The translations under genes were made by a program, and so were the position numbers. Of a DNA stretch of 48,806 nucleotides, positions 10,205-18,338 are shown one piece after another. The DNA lies in assembly GCA_903892645.1 (NCBI GenBank), contig CAITJF010000148.1, forward strand, positions 1 through 48,806, written 5' to 3'. This stretch comes from an uncultured Nitrosomonadales bacterium. GTDB taxonomy: Bacteria; Pseudomonadota; Gammaproteobacteria; Burkholderiales; Gallionellaceae. The number at the start of each line of letters is the position of its first letter. Positions within the stretch are counted from its first letter, which is position 1. The notes under the pieces were generated by a model, which did no database searches, had not been told where the DNA came from, and saw only the letters and a list, made by a program, of their open reading frames with translations.

Positions 10205-10636
10205 CTACAGGGTCTTGTTGATTTGCTGCGGTTTCTTCAATGTCTCATCAGAGGGATATGGGAAGCGAATGTGGCCGAAGCGGATAAGCAATACCGCCAA
10301 TGCCAATATCAGGACTGAGCCAGTCACCGCGAGCATGCGTAAGTCGTCCATGTACTTTAAATCCAAGATGAGATAGCGTGCCAATGCCACCATGCCGATA
10401 TAAATCGGGGAACGTACCGGCAGCTTGCCAGTTCTGTAGTGGAGGCCGACCATCGCCAGCACTTCCAAATAAAGAAATAACATCAGCAGATCAGCAAGTG
10501 TCACTTCGCGCGCACTCACCATCGTGATCACTTCGTTTGTCATGGCAAACACCGTAGCGATAGCGATTACCAGCAGACCAACATGTTCCACGGACGAGAG
10601 AAGCCACTGATTGAGTATCTTGATGGTGTTTTTCAT
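10205..10636 (-). CDS. psiE: PsiE-family phosphate-starvation-inducible membrane protein
   Basis: The 143-residue protein has four hydrophobic segments (about residues 18-38, 48-66, 78-98 and 102-122) and the family features LADLLMLFLYLEVLAMV and the basic G-K-LPVR-PIYI segment. PsiE in E. coli is induced by phosphate starvation and its biochemical function is unknown. GAGG six bases before the ATG is a good ribosome-binding site. In this window it may relate to the polyphosphate genes 12-16 kb away, but it is not linked to them. Confidence 0.85.
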   Translation of the reverse strand: MKNTIKILNQWLLSSVEHVGLLVIAIATVFAMTNEVITMVSAREVTLADLLMLFLYLEVLAMVGLHYRTGKLPVRSPIYIGMVALARYLILDLKYMDDLRMLAVTGSVLILALAVLLIRFGHIRFPYPSDETLKKPQQINKTL

Positions 10637-10677
10637 CGCTTACCTCATAATATTAAAAGATGGAGTATTAAATATTG

Positions 10678-11412
10678 CTACAGCTTATATCCCCGATGTA
10701 CAGCGACCACGCCGCCCGTCAGATTGAAGTATTCAACCTTTTCCAAACCGGCTTCTTCCATCATTTTCTTTAACTCCTCCTGTCCCGGGTGCATGCGGAT
10801 GGATTCGGCGAGGTAGCGGTAGCTATCCGCGTCGCCTGCGATGAGCTGTCCGATTTTGGGCAGCAGCGTGAAAGAGTAGGCGTCGTAGAGCTTCTCGAGC
10901 GGTTTGGCAACCTTGGAAAATTCCAGCACAATCACTCTTCCACCCGGCTTGAGTACGCGCTGCATGTCGCGTAGTGCTGCATCCTTGTGGGTGACGTTGC
11001 GCAGGCCGAAGGCGATGCTGACACAGTCGAAATAATTGTCGGGGAAGGGCAGGTGTTCGGCATCGCATTGCGTGACCGGTGTGGCGATGCCTGCGTCGAG
11101 CAGGCGATCGCGCCCCACGTGCAGCATGGCATTGTTGATATCGGTGAGCACCACCTGCCCGCCGCTGCCGACTTTCTTCAGGAACAACCGCGACAAATCC
11201 GCCGAGCCACCCGCCACGTCGAGCACGCGCTGGCCTTCGCGCACGCCGCTGACGCCGACGGCAAAGTGCTTCCACAGGCGATGCAGGCCGACCGACATGA
11301 CATCGTTCATGATGTCGTATTTATCGGCAACGGAATCGAACACGCCTGCGACGCGCTTGGCTTTTTCTTCCTCGGCGACGGTCTCGAAGCCGAAGTGGGT
11401 AGTCCTAGTCAT
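10678..11412 (-). CDS. ubiE: Ubiquinone/menaquinone biosynthesis C-methyltransferase
   Basis: UbiE is the SAM-dependent methyltransferase for the C-methylation in ubiquinone (and menaquinone) synthesis. The 244-residue protein starts [21 protein letters not shown]. Family motifs present are [14 protein letters not shown], the SAM loop [13 protein letters not shown] and the C-terminal [16 protein letters not shown] chose the ATG at 11412; an ATG 54 bases upstream would overlap the DUF971 gene, which ends 16 bases before the chosen start. The spacing suggests co-transcription with the DUF971 and rfaE2 genes upstream. Confidence 0.95.
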   Translation of the reverse strand: MTRTTHFGFETVAEEEKAKRVAGVFDSVADKYDIMNDVMSVGLHRLWKHFAVGVSGVREGQRVLDVAGGSADLSRLFLKKVGSGGQVVLTDINNAMLHVGRDRLLDAGIATPVTQCDAEHLPFPDNYFDCVSIAFGLRNVTHKDAALRDMQRVLKPGGRVIVLEFSKVAKPLEKLYDAYSFTLLPKIGQLIAGDADSYRYLAESIRMHPGQEELKKMMEEAGLEKVEYFNLTGGVVAVHRGYKL

Positions 11413-11428
11413 TGCTTGAGCCGGTGGT

Positions 11429-11827
11429 TTAGTGCCCGCATCCGTGCGGTTTATGGCTGCCGCCACTTTGCTGGCGCGGCTCGCGGCTTTCGCCTGCGGC
11501 TTCCAATTGCTTCAGGTAATCCTGCCACAATACATCCTGATTCTGGCCCAGCTCGTGCAGGTATGCCCAAGTGTAGAGGCCACTGTCGTGGCCGTCGTCG
11601 AAGGTCATTTTGAGGGCATAGCTGCCCACCGGATCCAGATTGAGCAGATTCACGTTCTGCTTGCCGACTTGTAACGTTTCCTGTCCCGCGCCGTGCCCGC
11701 GCACTTCGGCGGAGGGCGAATGCACGCGCAGGAATTCAAAAGGCAGGCGGTAACACGCACCGTCGTCGAAAGCGATTTCCAGCTGTCTGGATTGTTGGTG
11801 CAAGGTTATTTCTGTTGGATTGGTCAT
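11429..11827 (-). CDS. DUF971 (gamma-butyrobetaine hydroxylase-like N-terminal) protein
   Basis: The 132-residue protein is a stand-alone DUF971 domain. It shows the conserved pattern [31 protein letters not shown] and the [14 protein letters not shown] segment. Homologous domains bind metal at the N-terminus of 2OG-dioxygenases, and the small bacterial versions often sit near ubiE or iron-sulfur genes. The C-terminus is His/Gly-rich ([10 protein letters not shown]), compatible with metal binding. It lies between rfaE2 (9 bases apart) and ubiE (16 bases apart), so probably in one transcript. Function unknown. Confidence 0.85.
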   Translation of the reverse strand: MTNPTEITLHQQSRQLEIAFDDGACYRLPFEFLRVHSPSAEVRGHGAGQETLQVGKQNVNLLNLDPVGSYALKMTFDDGHDSGLYTWAYLHELGQNQDVLWQDYLKQLEAAGESREPRQQSGGSHKPHGCGH

Positions 11828-11836
11828 GGTTGTTTG

Positions 11837-12319
11837 TTATGTGCGTATTTTGTTTAGTAATGCGGTAGTGGAATGTTGATGCAGAAACGGGATGCTGTGC
11901 ACCGTGCCGCTCCAGCCCTGTACTTCATTTGCACCGACGATTTTATCCGGCGGCCAGTCGCCGCCTTTCACCAGCACGTCCGGGCGGCAGGCGAGAATTA
12001 AATTCAGCGGCGTATCCTCGTCGAACACCACCACCAGATCTACTGCTTGCAGTGCAGCCAGCACAACCATGCGGTCTTCCTGTGAATTCAGCGGGCGATC
12101 TTCGCCCTTGCCCAGGCGTTTCACCGAAGCGTCGCTGTTCACCCCCACCACCAGCGCCGCGCCCAAGGCACGAGCCTGCGCCAGATAGGTGACGTGGCCA
12201 CGGTGCAGCACGTCGAAACAGCCGTTGGTAAACACCAGTGGACGCGGCAGTGCGGCGGTGCGTTCCGCAAAATCTGTACGCGCACAGATTTTTTGTTCGA
12301 AGTTCATAGGTGCGTTCAT
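11837..12319 (-). CDS. rfaE2: D-glycero-beta-D-manno-heptose 1-phosphate adenylyltransferase
   Basis: The enzyme adenylates heptose-1-phosphate to ADP-heptose for the inner core of lipopolysaccharide. The 160-residue protein is the stand-alone equivalent of the C-terminal half of E. coli HldE. Nucleotidyltransferase motifs are [18 protein letters not shown] (the HxGH site) and [17 protein letters not shown]. Its neighbour gmhA, 0.8 kb upstream, would supply an earlier step. No kinase half (rfaE1) is in the window. Confidence 0.93.
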   Translation of the reverse strand: MNAPMNFEQKICARTDFAERTAALPRPLVFTNGCFDVLHRGHVTYLAQARALGAALVVGVNSDASVKRLGKGEDRPLNSQEDRMVVLAALQAVDLVVVFDEDTPLNLILACRPDVLVKGGDWPPDKIVGANEVQGWSGTVHSIPFLHQHSTTALLNKIRT

Positions 12320-12328
12320 CCAGGACCT

Positions 12329-12512
12329 ATTCCAATTTCAACTCGAAGGCGAGACAAGGCGGCGACGAAGAACGACGAAGACAGTGCAAACAGCACGGCT
12401 ATAACCAGCGACTTGGCTATCGTCTTTTGATAGCTTAGTCGAATGGCTAGTAGTTTCATCAGGAGTGAGTGAGGAAGCCAACGCAGTATCGCCGATGAAG
12501 TGGAATTGGAAT
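12329..12512. repeat. MITE-like non-coding element with terminal inverted repeats
   Basis: The 184-base stretch between rfaE2 and dolP begins ATTCCAATTTCAACT (12329-12343) and ends with AAGTGGAATTGGAAT (12498-12512). The reverse complement of the right end matches the left at 12 of 15 positions. The interior is purine-rich with a repeated GACGAAGA motif (about 12360-12385) and has no plausible reading frame. The right end runs into the dolP stop codon (12512-12514). The layout is that of a small non-autonomous mobile element, but there is no second copy in this window. Confidence 0.45.
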
Positions 12513-13078
12513 TAGTCGAGGTACTCGAACACTTTGACTACCCGCTGCACCCCACCCGTGGTGCTGGCGATCTCGGTAGCGGCTTCCGCTTCCTTGTGAT
12601 AGACCAGGCCCATCAGGAACACCGTGCCGTTTTCGGTAACGACTTTGACGTGGTCAGCCTGAAAAACCTTGCTGTTGAGAAAGCGCAGTTTCACATCGCC
12701 GGTGATAATGCTGTCGCTGCCGCGCGAGGTGATGCCGGTGAGGCCGGATACCGCCAGTTCGTTGCTGACCGCTTTTACATTGGGTATGCCCGCGACGATT
12801 TGCGCGATCCCGGTCTTGGTTTCTTCATTCGGCGCCTCGCCGGTGATGAGCACATGGCGGTTGAAGCTGGTGACATTCACATGCGTGGTATTTTTGTACT
12901 TGGTGCTTATCTGGTTGGCTGCTTTGTCTTCAATGCCCTCGTCCTCGATATAAGAGCCGGTGGTGCGGCGATCAGATGCCATTAAGGCACCGGTGCCAAC
13001 ACCCGTGGCAACTACCGCAGGACAACCCTGCAACGTACCGAGTATGGTAGCGAGCAAAAAATAATTGAGATAACGCAT
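12512..13078 (-). CDS. dolP: Dual-BON-domain outer-membrane lipoprotein
   Basis: This matches DolP (YraP), a lipoprotein of two BON domains that supports outer-membrane integrity and division-site envelope remodelling. The signal peptide ends in a lipobox-like LQGC with Cys at about residue 19. BON domain 1 spans roughly residues 45-110 and BON 2 roughly 120-188, ending with the typical GVQRVVKVFEYL. Its ATG shares its first A with the TAA of the upstream SIS-domain gene (TAATG), so translation is coupled. It is the last gene of the yraM-N-O-P block, followed by a MITE-like element. Confidence 0.9.
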   Translation of the reverse strand: MRYLNYFLLATILGTLQGCPAVVATGVGTGALMASDRRTTGSYIEDEGIEDKAANQISTKYKNTTHVNVTSFNRHVLITGEAPNEETKTGIAQIVAGIPNVKAVSNELAVSGLTGITSRGSDSIITGDVKLRFLNSKVFQADHVKVVTENGTVFLMGLVYHKEAEAATEIASTTGGVQRVVKVFEYLD

Positions 13079-13668
13079 TATTCACCTCCTAACAGTAAAT
13101 GGTCGATGGCATCGCACAGGCAGTGTAAGGTAAGCAGGTGCACTTCCTGGATACGCGCCGTACGTTCCGCATGGACACAGATATGAATGTCATCCGCTTC
13201 GAGTATTTCCCCCATTGTTCCGCCTTCGCGTCCGGTGAGCGCAATGACGCGCATGCCGCGCTCGTGCGCGGCATGTACGGCCTCGACCACATTGATCGAA
13301 TTGCCGCTGGTGGAAATGGCGAGCAGCACGTCATCTGCCATGCCGAGCGCGCGCACCTGCCGGGAAAATATCAGGCTGAAATCGTAATCATTGCCAATGG
13401 AAGTCAGCACCGAGCTATCGGTAGTCAGCGCGATGGCGGCCAGTCCGGGGCGCTCGATTTCAAAGCGGTTAACCAGTTCGGCGGCAAAGTGTTGCGCGTC
13501 GGCGGCGGAACCGCCGTTGCCGCAAGCCAGAATTTTGCAGTCATTTATCAGGCATTCCACCATGGCTTGGGCGGCATCGGCTATCGGCTGTGCCAGAGTA
13601 TCTTTCACCTGCAGCTTGGTTTGCGCGCTGTCGTCGAAGTGTTTACGGATTCTGCCTGCCAGATTCAT
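13078..13668 (-). CDS. gmhA: SIS-domain protein: phosphoheptose isomerase / DiaA
   Basis: The 196-residue SIS protein matches the GmhA/DiaA family. GmhA converts sedoheptulose-7-phosphate to heptose-7-phosphate; DiaA promotes DnaA assembly at the origin. [22 protein letters not shown] carries the substrate loop and the His and Glu expected at the zinc site, and [10 protein letters not shown] supplies Gln and His eight residues apart, so GmhA catalysis looks possible. The gene order (lpoA-yraN-this gene-dolP) is that of E. coli yraM-N-O-P, where the third gene is diaA. With rfaE2 close by, a heptose role is equally plausible. The choice between the two is open. Confidence 0.85.
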   Translation of the reverse strand: MNLAGRIRKHFDDSAQTKLQVKDTLAQPIADAAQAMVECLINDCKILACGNGGSAADAQHFAAELVNRFEIERPGLAAIALTTDSSVLTSIGNDYDFSLIFSRQVRALGMADDVLLAISTSGNSINVVEAVHAAHERGMRVIALTGREGGTMGEILEADDIHICVHAERTARIQEVHLLTLHCLCDAIDHLLLGGE

Positions 13669-13716
13669 TGGATTGTTTGCCTGCCAAGTATTTGTGGGTG
13701 TGGATATTACCCGAAA

Positions 13717-14061
13717 TTAGCCGCCAAAAGCATCCCTGACCCACTCGATGCTACTGCCGTCCGATGCTTGCAGCAACACCGCATCGAAGCGGCAGGGCGG
13801 GATGTGGGCCAGCGTGGCGAGGTAATGCTGTGCGGCGCGCACCAGTTTGGCCTGCTTGGCCGCATTGATGCTGGCCGCAGCACCCCCAAAATCACCACGG
13901 CTGCGCAAGCGCACTTCGGCGAATACCAACGCATCGCCGTCTTGCAAGATCAGGTCAATCTCGCCAAAGCGGCAGCGATAGTTCTGTTGCAGCAGCTTGA
14001 GTCCCTGATGTTGCAGAAATTTTGCCGCCAGGTTCTCGGCCTGTGCGCCCTGTTTGTTCAT
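13717..14061 (-). CDS. yraN: UPF0102 (YraN) nuclease-like protein
   Basis: The 114-residue protein belongs to UPF0102/YraN, a small endonuclease-like fold of unproven function. It contains the conserved stretch AENLAAKFLQHQGLKLLQQNYRC, then the restriction-enzyme-like GEIDLILQDGDALVFAEVR. I use the ATG at 14061, 13 bases after lpoA ends; the first in-frame ATG at 14115 would overlap lpoA by 41 bases and add 18 His/Pro-rich residues. It sits between lpoA and gmhA/diaA in the conserved yra cluster. Confidence 0.9.
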   Translation of the reverse strand: MNKQGAQAENLAAKFLQHQGLKLLQQNYRCRFGEIDLILQDGDALVFAEVRLRSRGDFGGAAASINAAKQAKLVRAAQHYLATLAHIPPCRFDAVLLQASDGSSIEWVRDAFGG

Positions 14062-14074
14062 GATGCCAAGATGC

Positions 14075-15154
14075 TCATGGATGGGATGGTGTGGCGGATG
14101 GGAATTGGGGCTCAAGCAACTGGCTGCGCCCCTGCTTGATCAGGGCTGGGGTGGCCTCGCGTTGAAACTGGCGGTTGCTGTTCAGGCGGATGAGGCCGGT
14201 TACACCGTCCAGTGGCAGGGTGGTGCGGTAAGTGTTGTCGAGCATGATTTGCAGCAGGCGGAAAGCGTCAATGCCGAGCGCGTAAAGCCGTTCCATGTCC
14301 GCCTCCAATGGCGGATTGGCGCGTGGGTAAATCATCACCGCCGGATGATCGTTCTGCAACAGCCACGGCATATCCACGAAGCGGGTGTTGTTGAGGTCAT
14401 AGTTGGTCAGCGTATCGGTATTGCCATTGAATAATTGTGAGGTGGCGTAAACTGGCAGGGCGATGCTCAGGTAAGGGTGAATCAAGCGTGCTGTCTTCGC
14501 GTCGGCGGCGAGAAATACCATGTTACCCGGATCTTCGGGCAGATCGGCCAACACGTCAGGGTCATTGTTGTACAGGATTTTTGTCGCGATACTGCCGCCC
14601 AAAATTTTCCACTCCTCGACAAAAGCCTGCGATAGCCGCATGGACAGGGGTGCATCGGTGCTGACAATGATCGCATTACTCAAACCTGCCGCTGCGGCAA
14701 GCTGTGCTGCCTGGCGCGCCTCGGCTTCTGCCGACATGCCGAAAAAATACAGTTTATCCGCATCTTTCGCTTCGCCGGTGTTGAGCGCCAGGGTTGGCAC
14801 GGAGATTCCGGCGCTGGCCGCCAGCGCCGCTACGCCATCGCGCGTCAGCGGCCCGGCAACAGCGCGTGCGCCGTTTGCGATGGCATGCTGGTAAAGTGCG
14901 ACGATGTCCTTGCTTTCATCAGTACATTCGTACACCCTGATCGGCATGGGCAATGGCTGGTTGTTTGCCGCCACCATGAAACCCTGCTGCACAACCTCGG
15001 CAGCGTGCCCAAATGCCGCCGACTTGAGCGGCAACAGCAGGGCGATGTGAGGCGCAGATTTCTCGGCTTCGGCGTGTGCCTCGTCAGTGGCATAAGCCAG
15101 ATTGCTCACGTATAGTGCCGCGACCAGAAAGAACCAAAAGGAAATACGGTGCAT
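14075..15154 (-). CDS. lpoA: Penicillin-binding-protein activator LpoA, short form
   Basis: The 359-residue protein corresponds to the C-terminal periplasmic-binding-protein-like domain of LpoA (LppC), which activates the synthase PBP1A in Gammaproteobacteria. The signal peptide is MHRISFWFFLVAALYVSNLAYA; the mature part begins with IALLLPLKSAAFGHAAEVVQQGF. There is no lipobox Cys and no N-terminal TPR domain, so it is probably a soluble periplasmic protein, unlike E. coli LpoA. Identity rests on both sequence and position beside rsmI and yraN. The start overlaps that of divergent rsmI by 6 bases. Confidence 0.8.
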   Translation of the reverse strand: MHRISFWFFLVAALYVSNLAYATDEAHAEAEKSAPHIALLLPLKSAAFGHAAEVVQQGFMVAANNQPLPMPIRVYECTDESKDIVALYQHAIANGARAVAGPLTRDGVAALAASAGISVPTLALNTGEAKDADKLYFFGMSAEAEARQAAQLAAAAGLSNAIIVSTDAPLSMRLSQAFVEEWKILGGSIATKILYNNDPDVLADLPEDPGNMVFLAADAKTARLIHPYLSIALPVYATSQLFNGNTDTLTNYDLNNTRFVDMPWLLQNDHPAVMIYPRANPPLEADMERLYALGIDAFRLLQIMLDNTYRTTLPLDGVTGLIRLNSNRQFQREATPALIKQGRSQLLEPQFPSATPSHP

Positions 15155-16015
15155 AGCGGGCAAAAACAAAAGTTGGAATGCGCATTATATGTAGTCGCCA
15201 CCCCAATTGGGAATTTGCGTGATATTAGTTTGCGTGCGCTGGACGTGCTGGCATCCGCCGATGTGGTTGCAGCCGAAGACACGCGCACCACCGCGCCCAT
15301 GCTGACGCATTACGGCATTGCCGCGAACCGGCTGATGGCGCTGCACCAGCACAACGAGCGCGGTACGGCGGAAAAGGTGATTGCGCTGCTTGCACAAGGC
15401 CAGTCGGTGGCGCTGGTGAGCGATGCGGGCACACCGGCGGTGAGCGACCCCGGCGCATTACTGGTGGAGGCAGTGCGTGCCGCAGGCTACCGTGTGATTC
15501 CCATTCCGGGCGCGAACGCCGCATTGGCGGCGCTGTCCGCCGCCGGGCTGCCTGCGCCGCATTTCCTGTTTTACGGTTTCCTGCCCAACAAATCCGCCGC
15601 ACGTTGCAGCGCATTGCAAGACCTCGCCACTCAATCCTGCACGCTGGTGTTTTACGAAGCGCCGCACCGCATCCTAGAATGTGTTGCCGACCTGCAGGCG
15701 GTTTTCGGCGGGGAACGCCAAATCGTGCTGGCGCGCGAGATCACCAAGATGTTTGAGAGCATCCATCGTTGCACACTGGCTGAAGCAATGGGCTGGCTCA
15801 ATGCCGACCCCAATAACCAGCGCGGCGAATTCGTGCTGCTGGTATCCGGCGCGGCGGCACAGCAGGAGGGACTGGATGCGGAGGCCGAGCGCATCCTGAC
15901 GCTATTGCTGAAAGAACTGCCACTCAAGCAGGCCGTGCAACTGGCCGTGCAGGTTACCGGAATGGGTCGCAACGAGTTGTATCAACGCGCACTTGAGCTC
16001 AAAGAGCAAGGATAG
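15149..16015 (+). CDS. rsmI: 16S rRNA (cytidine-1402-2'-O)-methyltransferase
   Basis: RsmI methylates the ribose of C1402 in 16S rRNA. The 288-residue protein has the tetrapyrrole-methylase fold with the family N-terminus LYVVATPIGNLRDISLRAL, AAEDTRTT, LVSDAGTPAVSDPG and GFLPNKSAAR. The likely start is a GTG at 15149 with AAAGGA at 15137-15142; a TTG at 15173 would also leave the conserved domain intact. With the GTG start it overlaps the lpoA start codon on the other strand. A MITE follows the gene. Confidence 0.95.
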   Translation: MHSGQKQKLECALYVVATPIGNLRDISLRALDVLASADVVAAEDTRTTAPMLTHYGIAANRLMALHQHNERGTAEKVIALLAQGQSVALVSDAGTPAVSDPGALLVEAVRAAGYRVIPIPGANAALAALSAAGLPAPHFLFYGFLPNKSAARCSALQDLATQSCTLVFYEAPHRILECVADLQAVFGGERQIVLAREITKMFESIHRCTLAEAMGWLNADPNNQRGEFVLLVSGAAAQQEGLDAEAERILTLLLKELPLKQAVQLAVQVTGMGRNELYQRALELKEQG

Positions 16016-16024
16016 CGTCCCTTT

Positions 16025-16167
16025 CCGTCATTCCCGCGCAGGCGGGAATCCAGCGGGTTTGAAAAGATATTTTTGATTGGCCTGGATTCCCGCCTGCACC
16101 CGCAAGGGGTACGCCGTGGTTGTAAGGGGCTGAAGCCCCAACAACACACGCAGCGCGGGAATGACGG
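16025..16167. repeat. MITE with perfect 14-base terminal inverted repeats (CCGTCATTCCCGCG type)
   Basis: The 143-base element between rsmI and pyrC has CCGTCATTCCCGCG at 16025-16038 and its exact reverse complement at 16154-16167. Inside are a second perfect inverted pair of 15 bases (CAGGCGGGAATCCAG, 16039-16053 and 16082-16096) and a small GGGGCTGAAGCCCC palindrome near 16126-16139. Short elements of this GTCATTCCCGCG type are widespread in intergenic regions of proteobacteria. It may also end rsmI transcripts through its stem. Confidence 0.75.
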
Positions 16168-16206
16168 TATATCTATCATGGGTCAAGAAGAGGAGTTTCC
16201 TTTAGA

Positions 16207-17268
16207 ATGCCAAATATGGAAATTAAACTGACCCGCCCCGACGACTGGCACCTGCACCTGCGCGATGATGCGCTGATGCGCTCCGTGCTGCCCGACACCG
16301 CGCGCCAATATACCCGCGCCATCGTCATGCCCAACCTGCGGCCACCGGTGACTACCACCGAACAGGCGCTGTCTTATCGCCAGCGCATCCTTGCCGCCTT
16401 GCCCGCAGGATCAAACTTCCAGCCGTTGATGACGTTATATCTGACCGACAACACACCAGCGGAAGAAATCCGCAAGGCCAAACAAAGCGGCGTGGTGCAT
16501 GCGGTGAAACTCTATCCGGCTGGAGCGACCACCAATTCCGATGCGGGCGTCACCGACCTGCGCAAGACTTATGCGGCGCTGGAAGAAATGCAGCGCTGCG
16601 GCATGCCGCTCTTGGTGCATGGTGAAGTGACCGACCCGGCGGTGGATGTGTTCGACCGCGAGGCCGTATTCATCGAGCGCGTGCTGCAACCGTTATTGAA
16701 AGACCTGCCGGAGTTGCGCGTCGTGTTCGAGCACATCACCACCAAGGATGCGGCGCAGTTTGTGACGGACGCACCGGACAACGTCGCCGCCACTCTCACC
16801 GCGCATCATCTGCTCTACAACCGCAACGCCATGCTGGCCGGCGGCATCCGCCCGCACTACTACTGCCTGCCGGTGTTGAAGCGCGAGACGCACCGCGAAG
16901 CCTTGGTCGCGGCGGCCAGCAGCGGCAACAAGAAATTCTTCATCGGCACCGACAGCGCCCCGCACGCGCAACACACCAAGGAAACCGCCTGCGGCTGCGC
17001 CGGTTGCTACACCGCACACGCTGCCATCGAACTGTATGCCGAAGCCTTCGAACAGGCGCGCGCGCTGGACAAGCTGGAAGCCTTCGCCAGTTTTTACGGT
17101 GCGGATTTCTATGGCTTGCCGCGCAATACTCAGACCATCACCCTGCGCGAGGAGGAATGGCATGTGCCTGTGTCAATGGAGTTTGGTGATTATCGCCTCG
17201 TGCCGCTAAGGGCGGGGGAGATGATGAAGTGGAAGCTGGTGGGTGAAGACTTTGCTGGCGCGTTTTAG
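16207..17268 (+). CDS. pyrC: Dihydroorotase (class II)
   Basis: PyrC closes carbamoyl-aspartate to dihydroorotate in pyrimidine synthesis. The 353-residue protein has the zinc motif HLHLRD (residues 15-20), the Lys segment [15 protein letters not shown] (the Lys is carbamylated in the family), FEHITTKDA and the IGTDSAPH segment with the catalytic Asp. Length agrees with E. coli PyrC (348). A GAGGAG about 11 bases upstream supports the ATG at 16207; an in-frame ATG three codons in is possible. Immediately downstream (17278) begins the cassette-like foreign segment. Confidence 0.96.
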   Translation: MPNMEIKLTRPDDWHLHLRDDALMRSVLPDTARQYTRAIVMPNLRPPVTTTEQALSYRQRILAALPAGSNFQPLMTLYLTDNTPAEEIRKAKQSGVVHAVKLYPAGATTNSDAGVTDLRKTYAALEEMQRCGMPLLVHGEVTDPAVDVFDREAVFIERVLQPLLKDLPELRVVFEHITTKDAAQFVTDAPDNVAATLTAHHLLYNRNAMLAGGIRPHYYCLPVLKRETHREALVAAASSGNKKFFIGTDSAPHAQHTKETACGCAGCYTAHAAIELYAEAFEQARALDKLEAFASFYGADFYGLPRNTQTITLREEEWHVPVSMEFGDYRLVPLRAGEMMKWKLVGEDFAGAF

Positions 17269-17277
17269 GGTGCATAC

Positions 17278-17284
17278 GTTAGGC
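17278..17284 (+). other. R'-type attC core (GTTAGGC) at the left end of the cassette segment
   Basis: GTTAGGC occurs nine bases after the pyrC stop and about 13 bases before the start of the next gene, just as the R' core precedes a cassette gene. Integron integrase cuts between G and TT, which would place the left junction between 17278 and 17279. One heptamer alone could arise by chance; the two palindromes further on raise its credibility. Confidence 0.45.
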
Positions 17285-17297
17285 ATAAGGAGCATTG

Positions 17298-17666
17298 ATG
17301 GCTTTTTTACCAACTGATTTGCCTAGTTTCGCATGGGGTGCGCTTGTTGGTGCAATTGCTGCATTTGGAACAGGTTTCTTACAAAAAGTAGGCGAGCATG
17401 TATTCGCATACATCAGAGACAAAATCAATCCTAAGCATCCTGAGCCAGAACAAATTGACGGTCACTTCGTTCCAGTTACCTTTGCATGTAGCGAGTGCGC
17501 TTGGGTTAATGAGGTAAAACTATACGAGTACGAACAAAAGGGATATAGCTACTATCCCCATCCAAAGAATAATGCACGCTGCTTTCGTATCACATCTGAC
17601 GGTCGGCATCCTATCAAGGAGTTCTTGTTAGTGCAGCCAAGGGCAAAAAAGATGGCAAATGCCTAG
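17298..17666 (+). CDS. Unknown small membrane-anchored cassette protein with a CxxC motif
   Basis: I do not recognise this 122-residue protein. An AAGGAG (17287-17292) five bases before the ATG makes the start convincing. Residues 7-35 (SFAWGALVGAIAAFGTGFLQ and onward) form one likely transmembrane helix. The rest is soluble, with a single ACSEC (CxxC) motif near residue 57 in an aromatic, charged region (YEYEQKGYSYYPHP), suggesting half of a zinc ribbon or a small recognition domain. The TAG stop lies inside a GCCTAGC attC-like core. Base composition is clearly more AT-rich than pyrC or wrbA, a sign of transfer. Confidence 0.65.
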   Translation: MAFLPTDLPSFAWGALVGAIAAFGTGFLQKVGEHVFAYIRDKINPKHPEPEQIDGHFVPVTFACSECAWVNEVKLYEYEQKGYSYYPHPKNNARCFRITSDGRHPIKEFLLVQPRAKKMANA

Positions 17667-17724
17667 CACTACATTTGAGAGGAGTTGCGCAAAAGCGTAC
17701 GGCCCCTCAATTTAAACATTAGAC
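17661..17724 (+). repeat. attC-like recombination site of the first cassette
   Basis: The site runs from R''-like GCCTAGC (17661-17667) to R'-like ATTAGAC (17718-17724). Between them TTGAGAGGAGTTGCGC and GCGTACGGCCCCTCAA form an imperfect stem (11 of 16 positions pair) around an AAAA loop. The 64-base length is within the attC range. The R' core may have been ACGTTAGAC, changed to ACATTAGAC by a CpG transition. Not conclusive by eye. Confidence 0.5.
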
Positions 17725-17747
17725 CTATTACAGAAGGGATTTTACCT

Positions 17748-18185
17748 ATGTTTGACATCTGGAAATTCAGGCGATGGTTGTGCACTCTTGAGATGGGCAT
17801 TCTTATGAGTTTTTCACCGTTACTTTTCGCCCAAGATGAATTCACGCCGACGAATATAAAAACTTCAGCCCCAGCTACGTCAAGATACGAAATTGTTCAA
17901 TCCCCTCTTGCTGTGAAATGGACGTTTCGTCTTGACAAGTACTGTGGGCAAATTTCTCAACTTGTAAAAACAAAGGACGACGATGTTGCTTGGGAATCAA
18001 TGAATATCGTTGGGCTTCCAAAATGTTCAACCGATTTGCGAGTTCGTTTCCAACTGTTTTCGTCTGGTCTCGCTGTGCGGCACACATACATGCTGAACTT
18101 GGAAACCGGACAATCATGGGTACTCTCAACCGTGAAGGATAAGAAGCAAGGCGATATCATGGGATGGTTTCCTTTCGCTGAATGA
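17748..18185 (+). CDS. Unknown secreted cassette protein
   Basis: I do not recognise this 145-residue protein. AAGGG (17734-17738) nine bases before the ATG at 17748 supports the start. The N-terminus MFDIWKFRRWLCTLEMGILMSFSPLLFAQDE looks like a long signal peptide with cleavage near FAQ-DE, so the protein is probably periplasmic. The mature part has two Cys (in KYCGQI and LPKCST) about 30 residues apart that could form a disulfide, and ends GDIMGWFPFAE. It begins 24 bases after an attC-like R' core, as a cassette gene would. Base composition is AT-rich relative to the neighbourhood. Confidence 0.65.
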   Translation: MFDIWKFRRWLCTLEMGILMSFSPLLFAQDEFTPTNIKTSAPATSRYEIVQSPLAVKWTFRLDKYCGQISQLVKTKDDDVAWESMNIVGLPKCSTDLRVRFQLFSSGLAVRHTYMLNLETGQSWVLSTVKDKKQGDIMGWFPFAE

Positions 18186-18303
18186 CAATGGCCACGGTTC
18201 ATGGCGGATTTGTTTACATGTGCGTGCCGAAGTCTTGCAATCACGCATTCACCCTAATCTTGCGCAAAATGTGCCGTTTCTCAGCTCCATTTACGCTAGG
18301 CTA

Positions 18304-18332
18304 TTGTTGCGTACCGCGCAACACGCTATTAT
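18304..18332 (+). promoter_or_regulatory. higBA promoter with embedded palindromic operator
   Basis: TTGTTG (18304-18309) and TATTAT (18327-18332) are spaced by 17 bases, a good sigma70 promoter. A perfect palindrome TGTTGCG-TACCG-CGCAACA (18305-18323) lies across the -35 and spacer, where binding of the HigA antitoxin would block RNA polymerase. Transcription would start about 7 bases after the -10, at or next to the higB ATG (18339), so the mRNA may be leaderless. The rest of 18186-18338 shows no gene. Confidence 0.6.
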
Positions 18333-18338
18333 GCCAGC

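Noticed and set aside
18253-18301. Third attC site between the secreted cassette protein and higB
   Set aside because: Only the R'-like GCTAGGC is visible; no matching stem or R'' core could be drawn, so I keep it as a hint within the cassette segment and not as a site.
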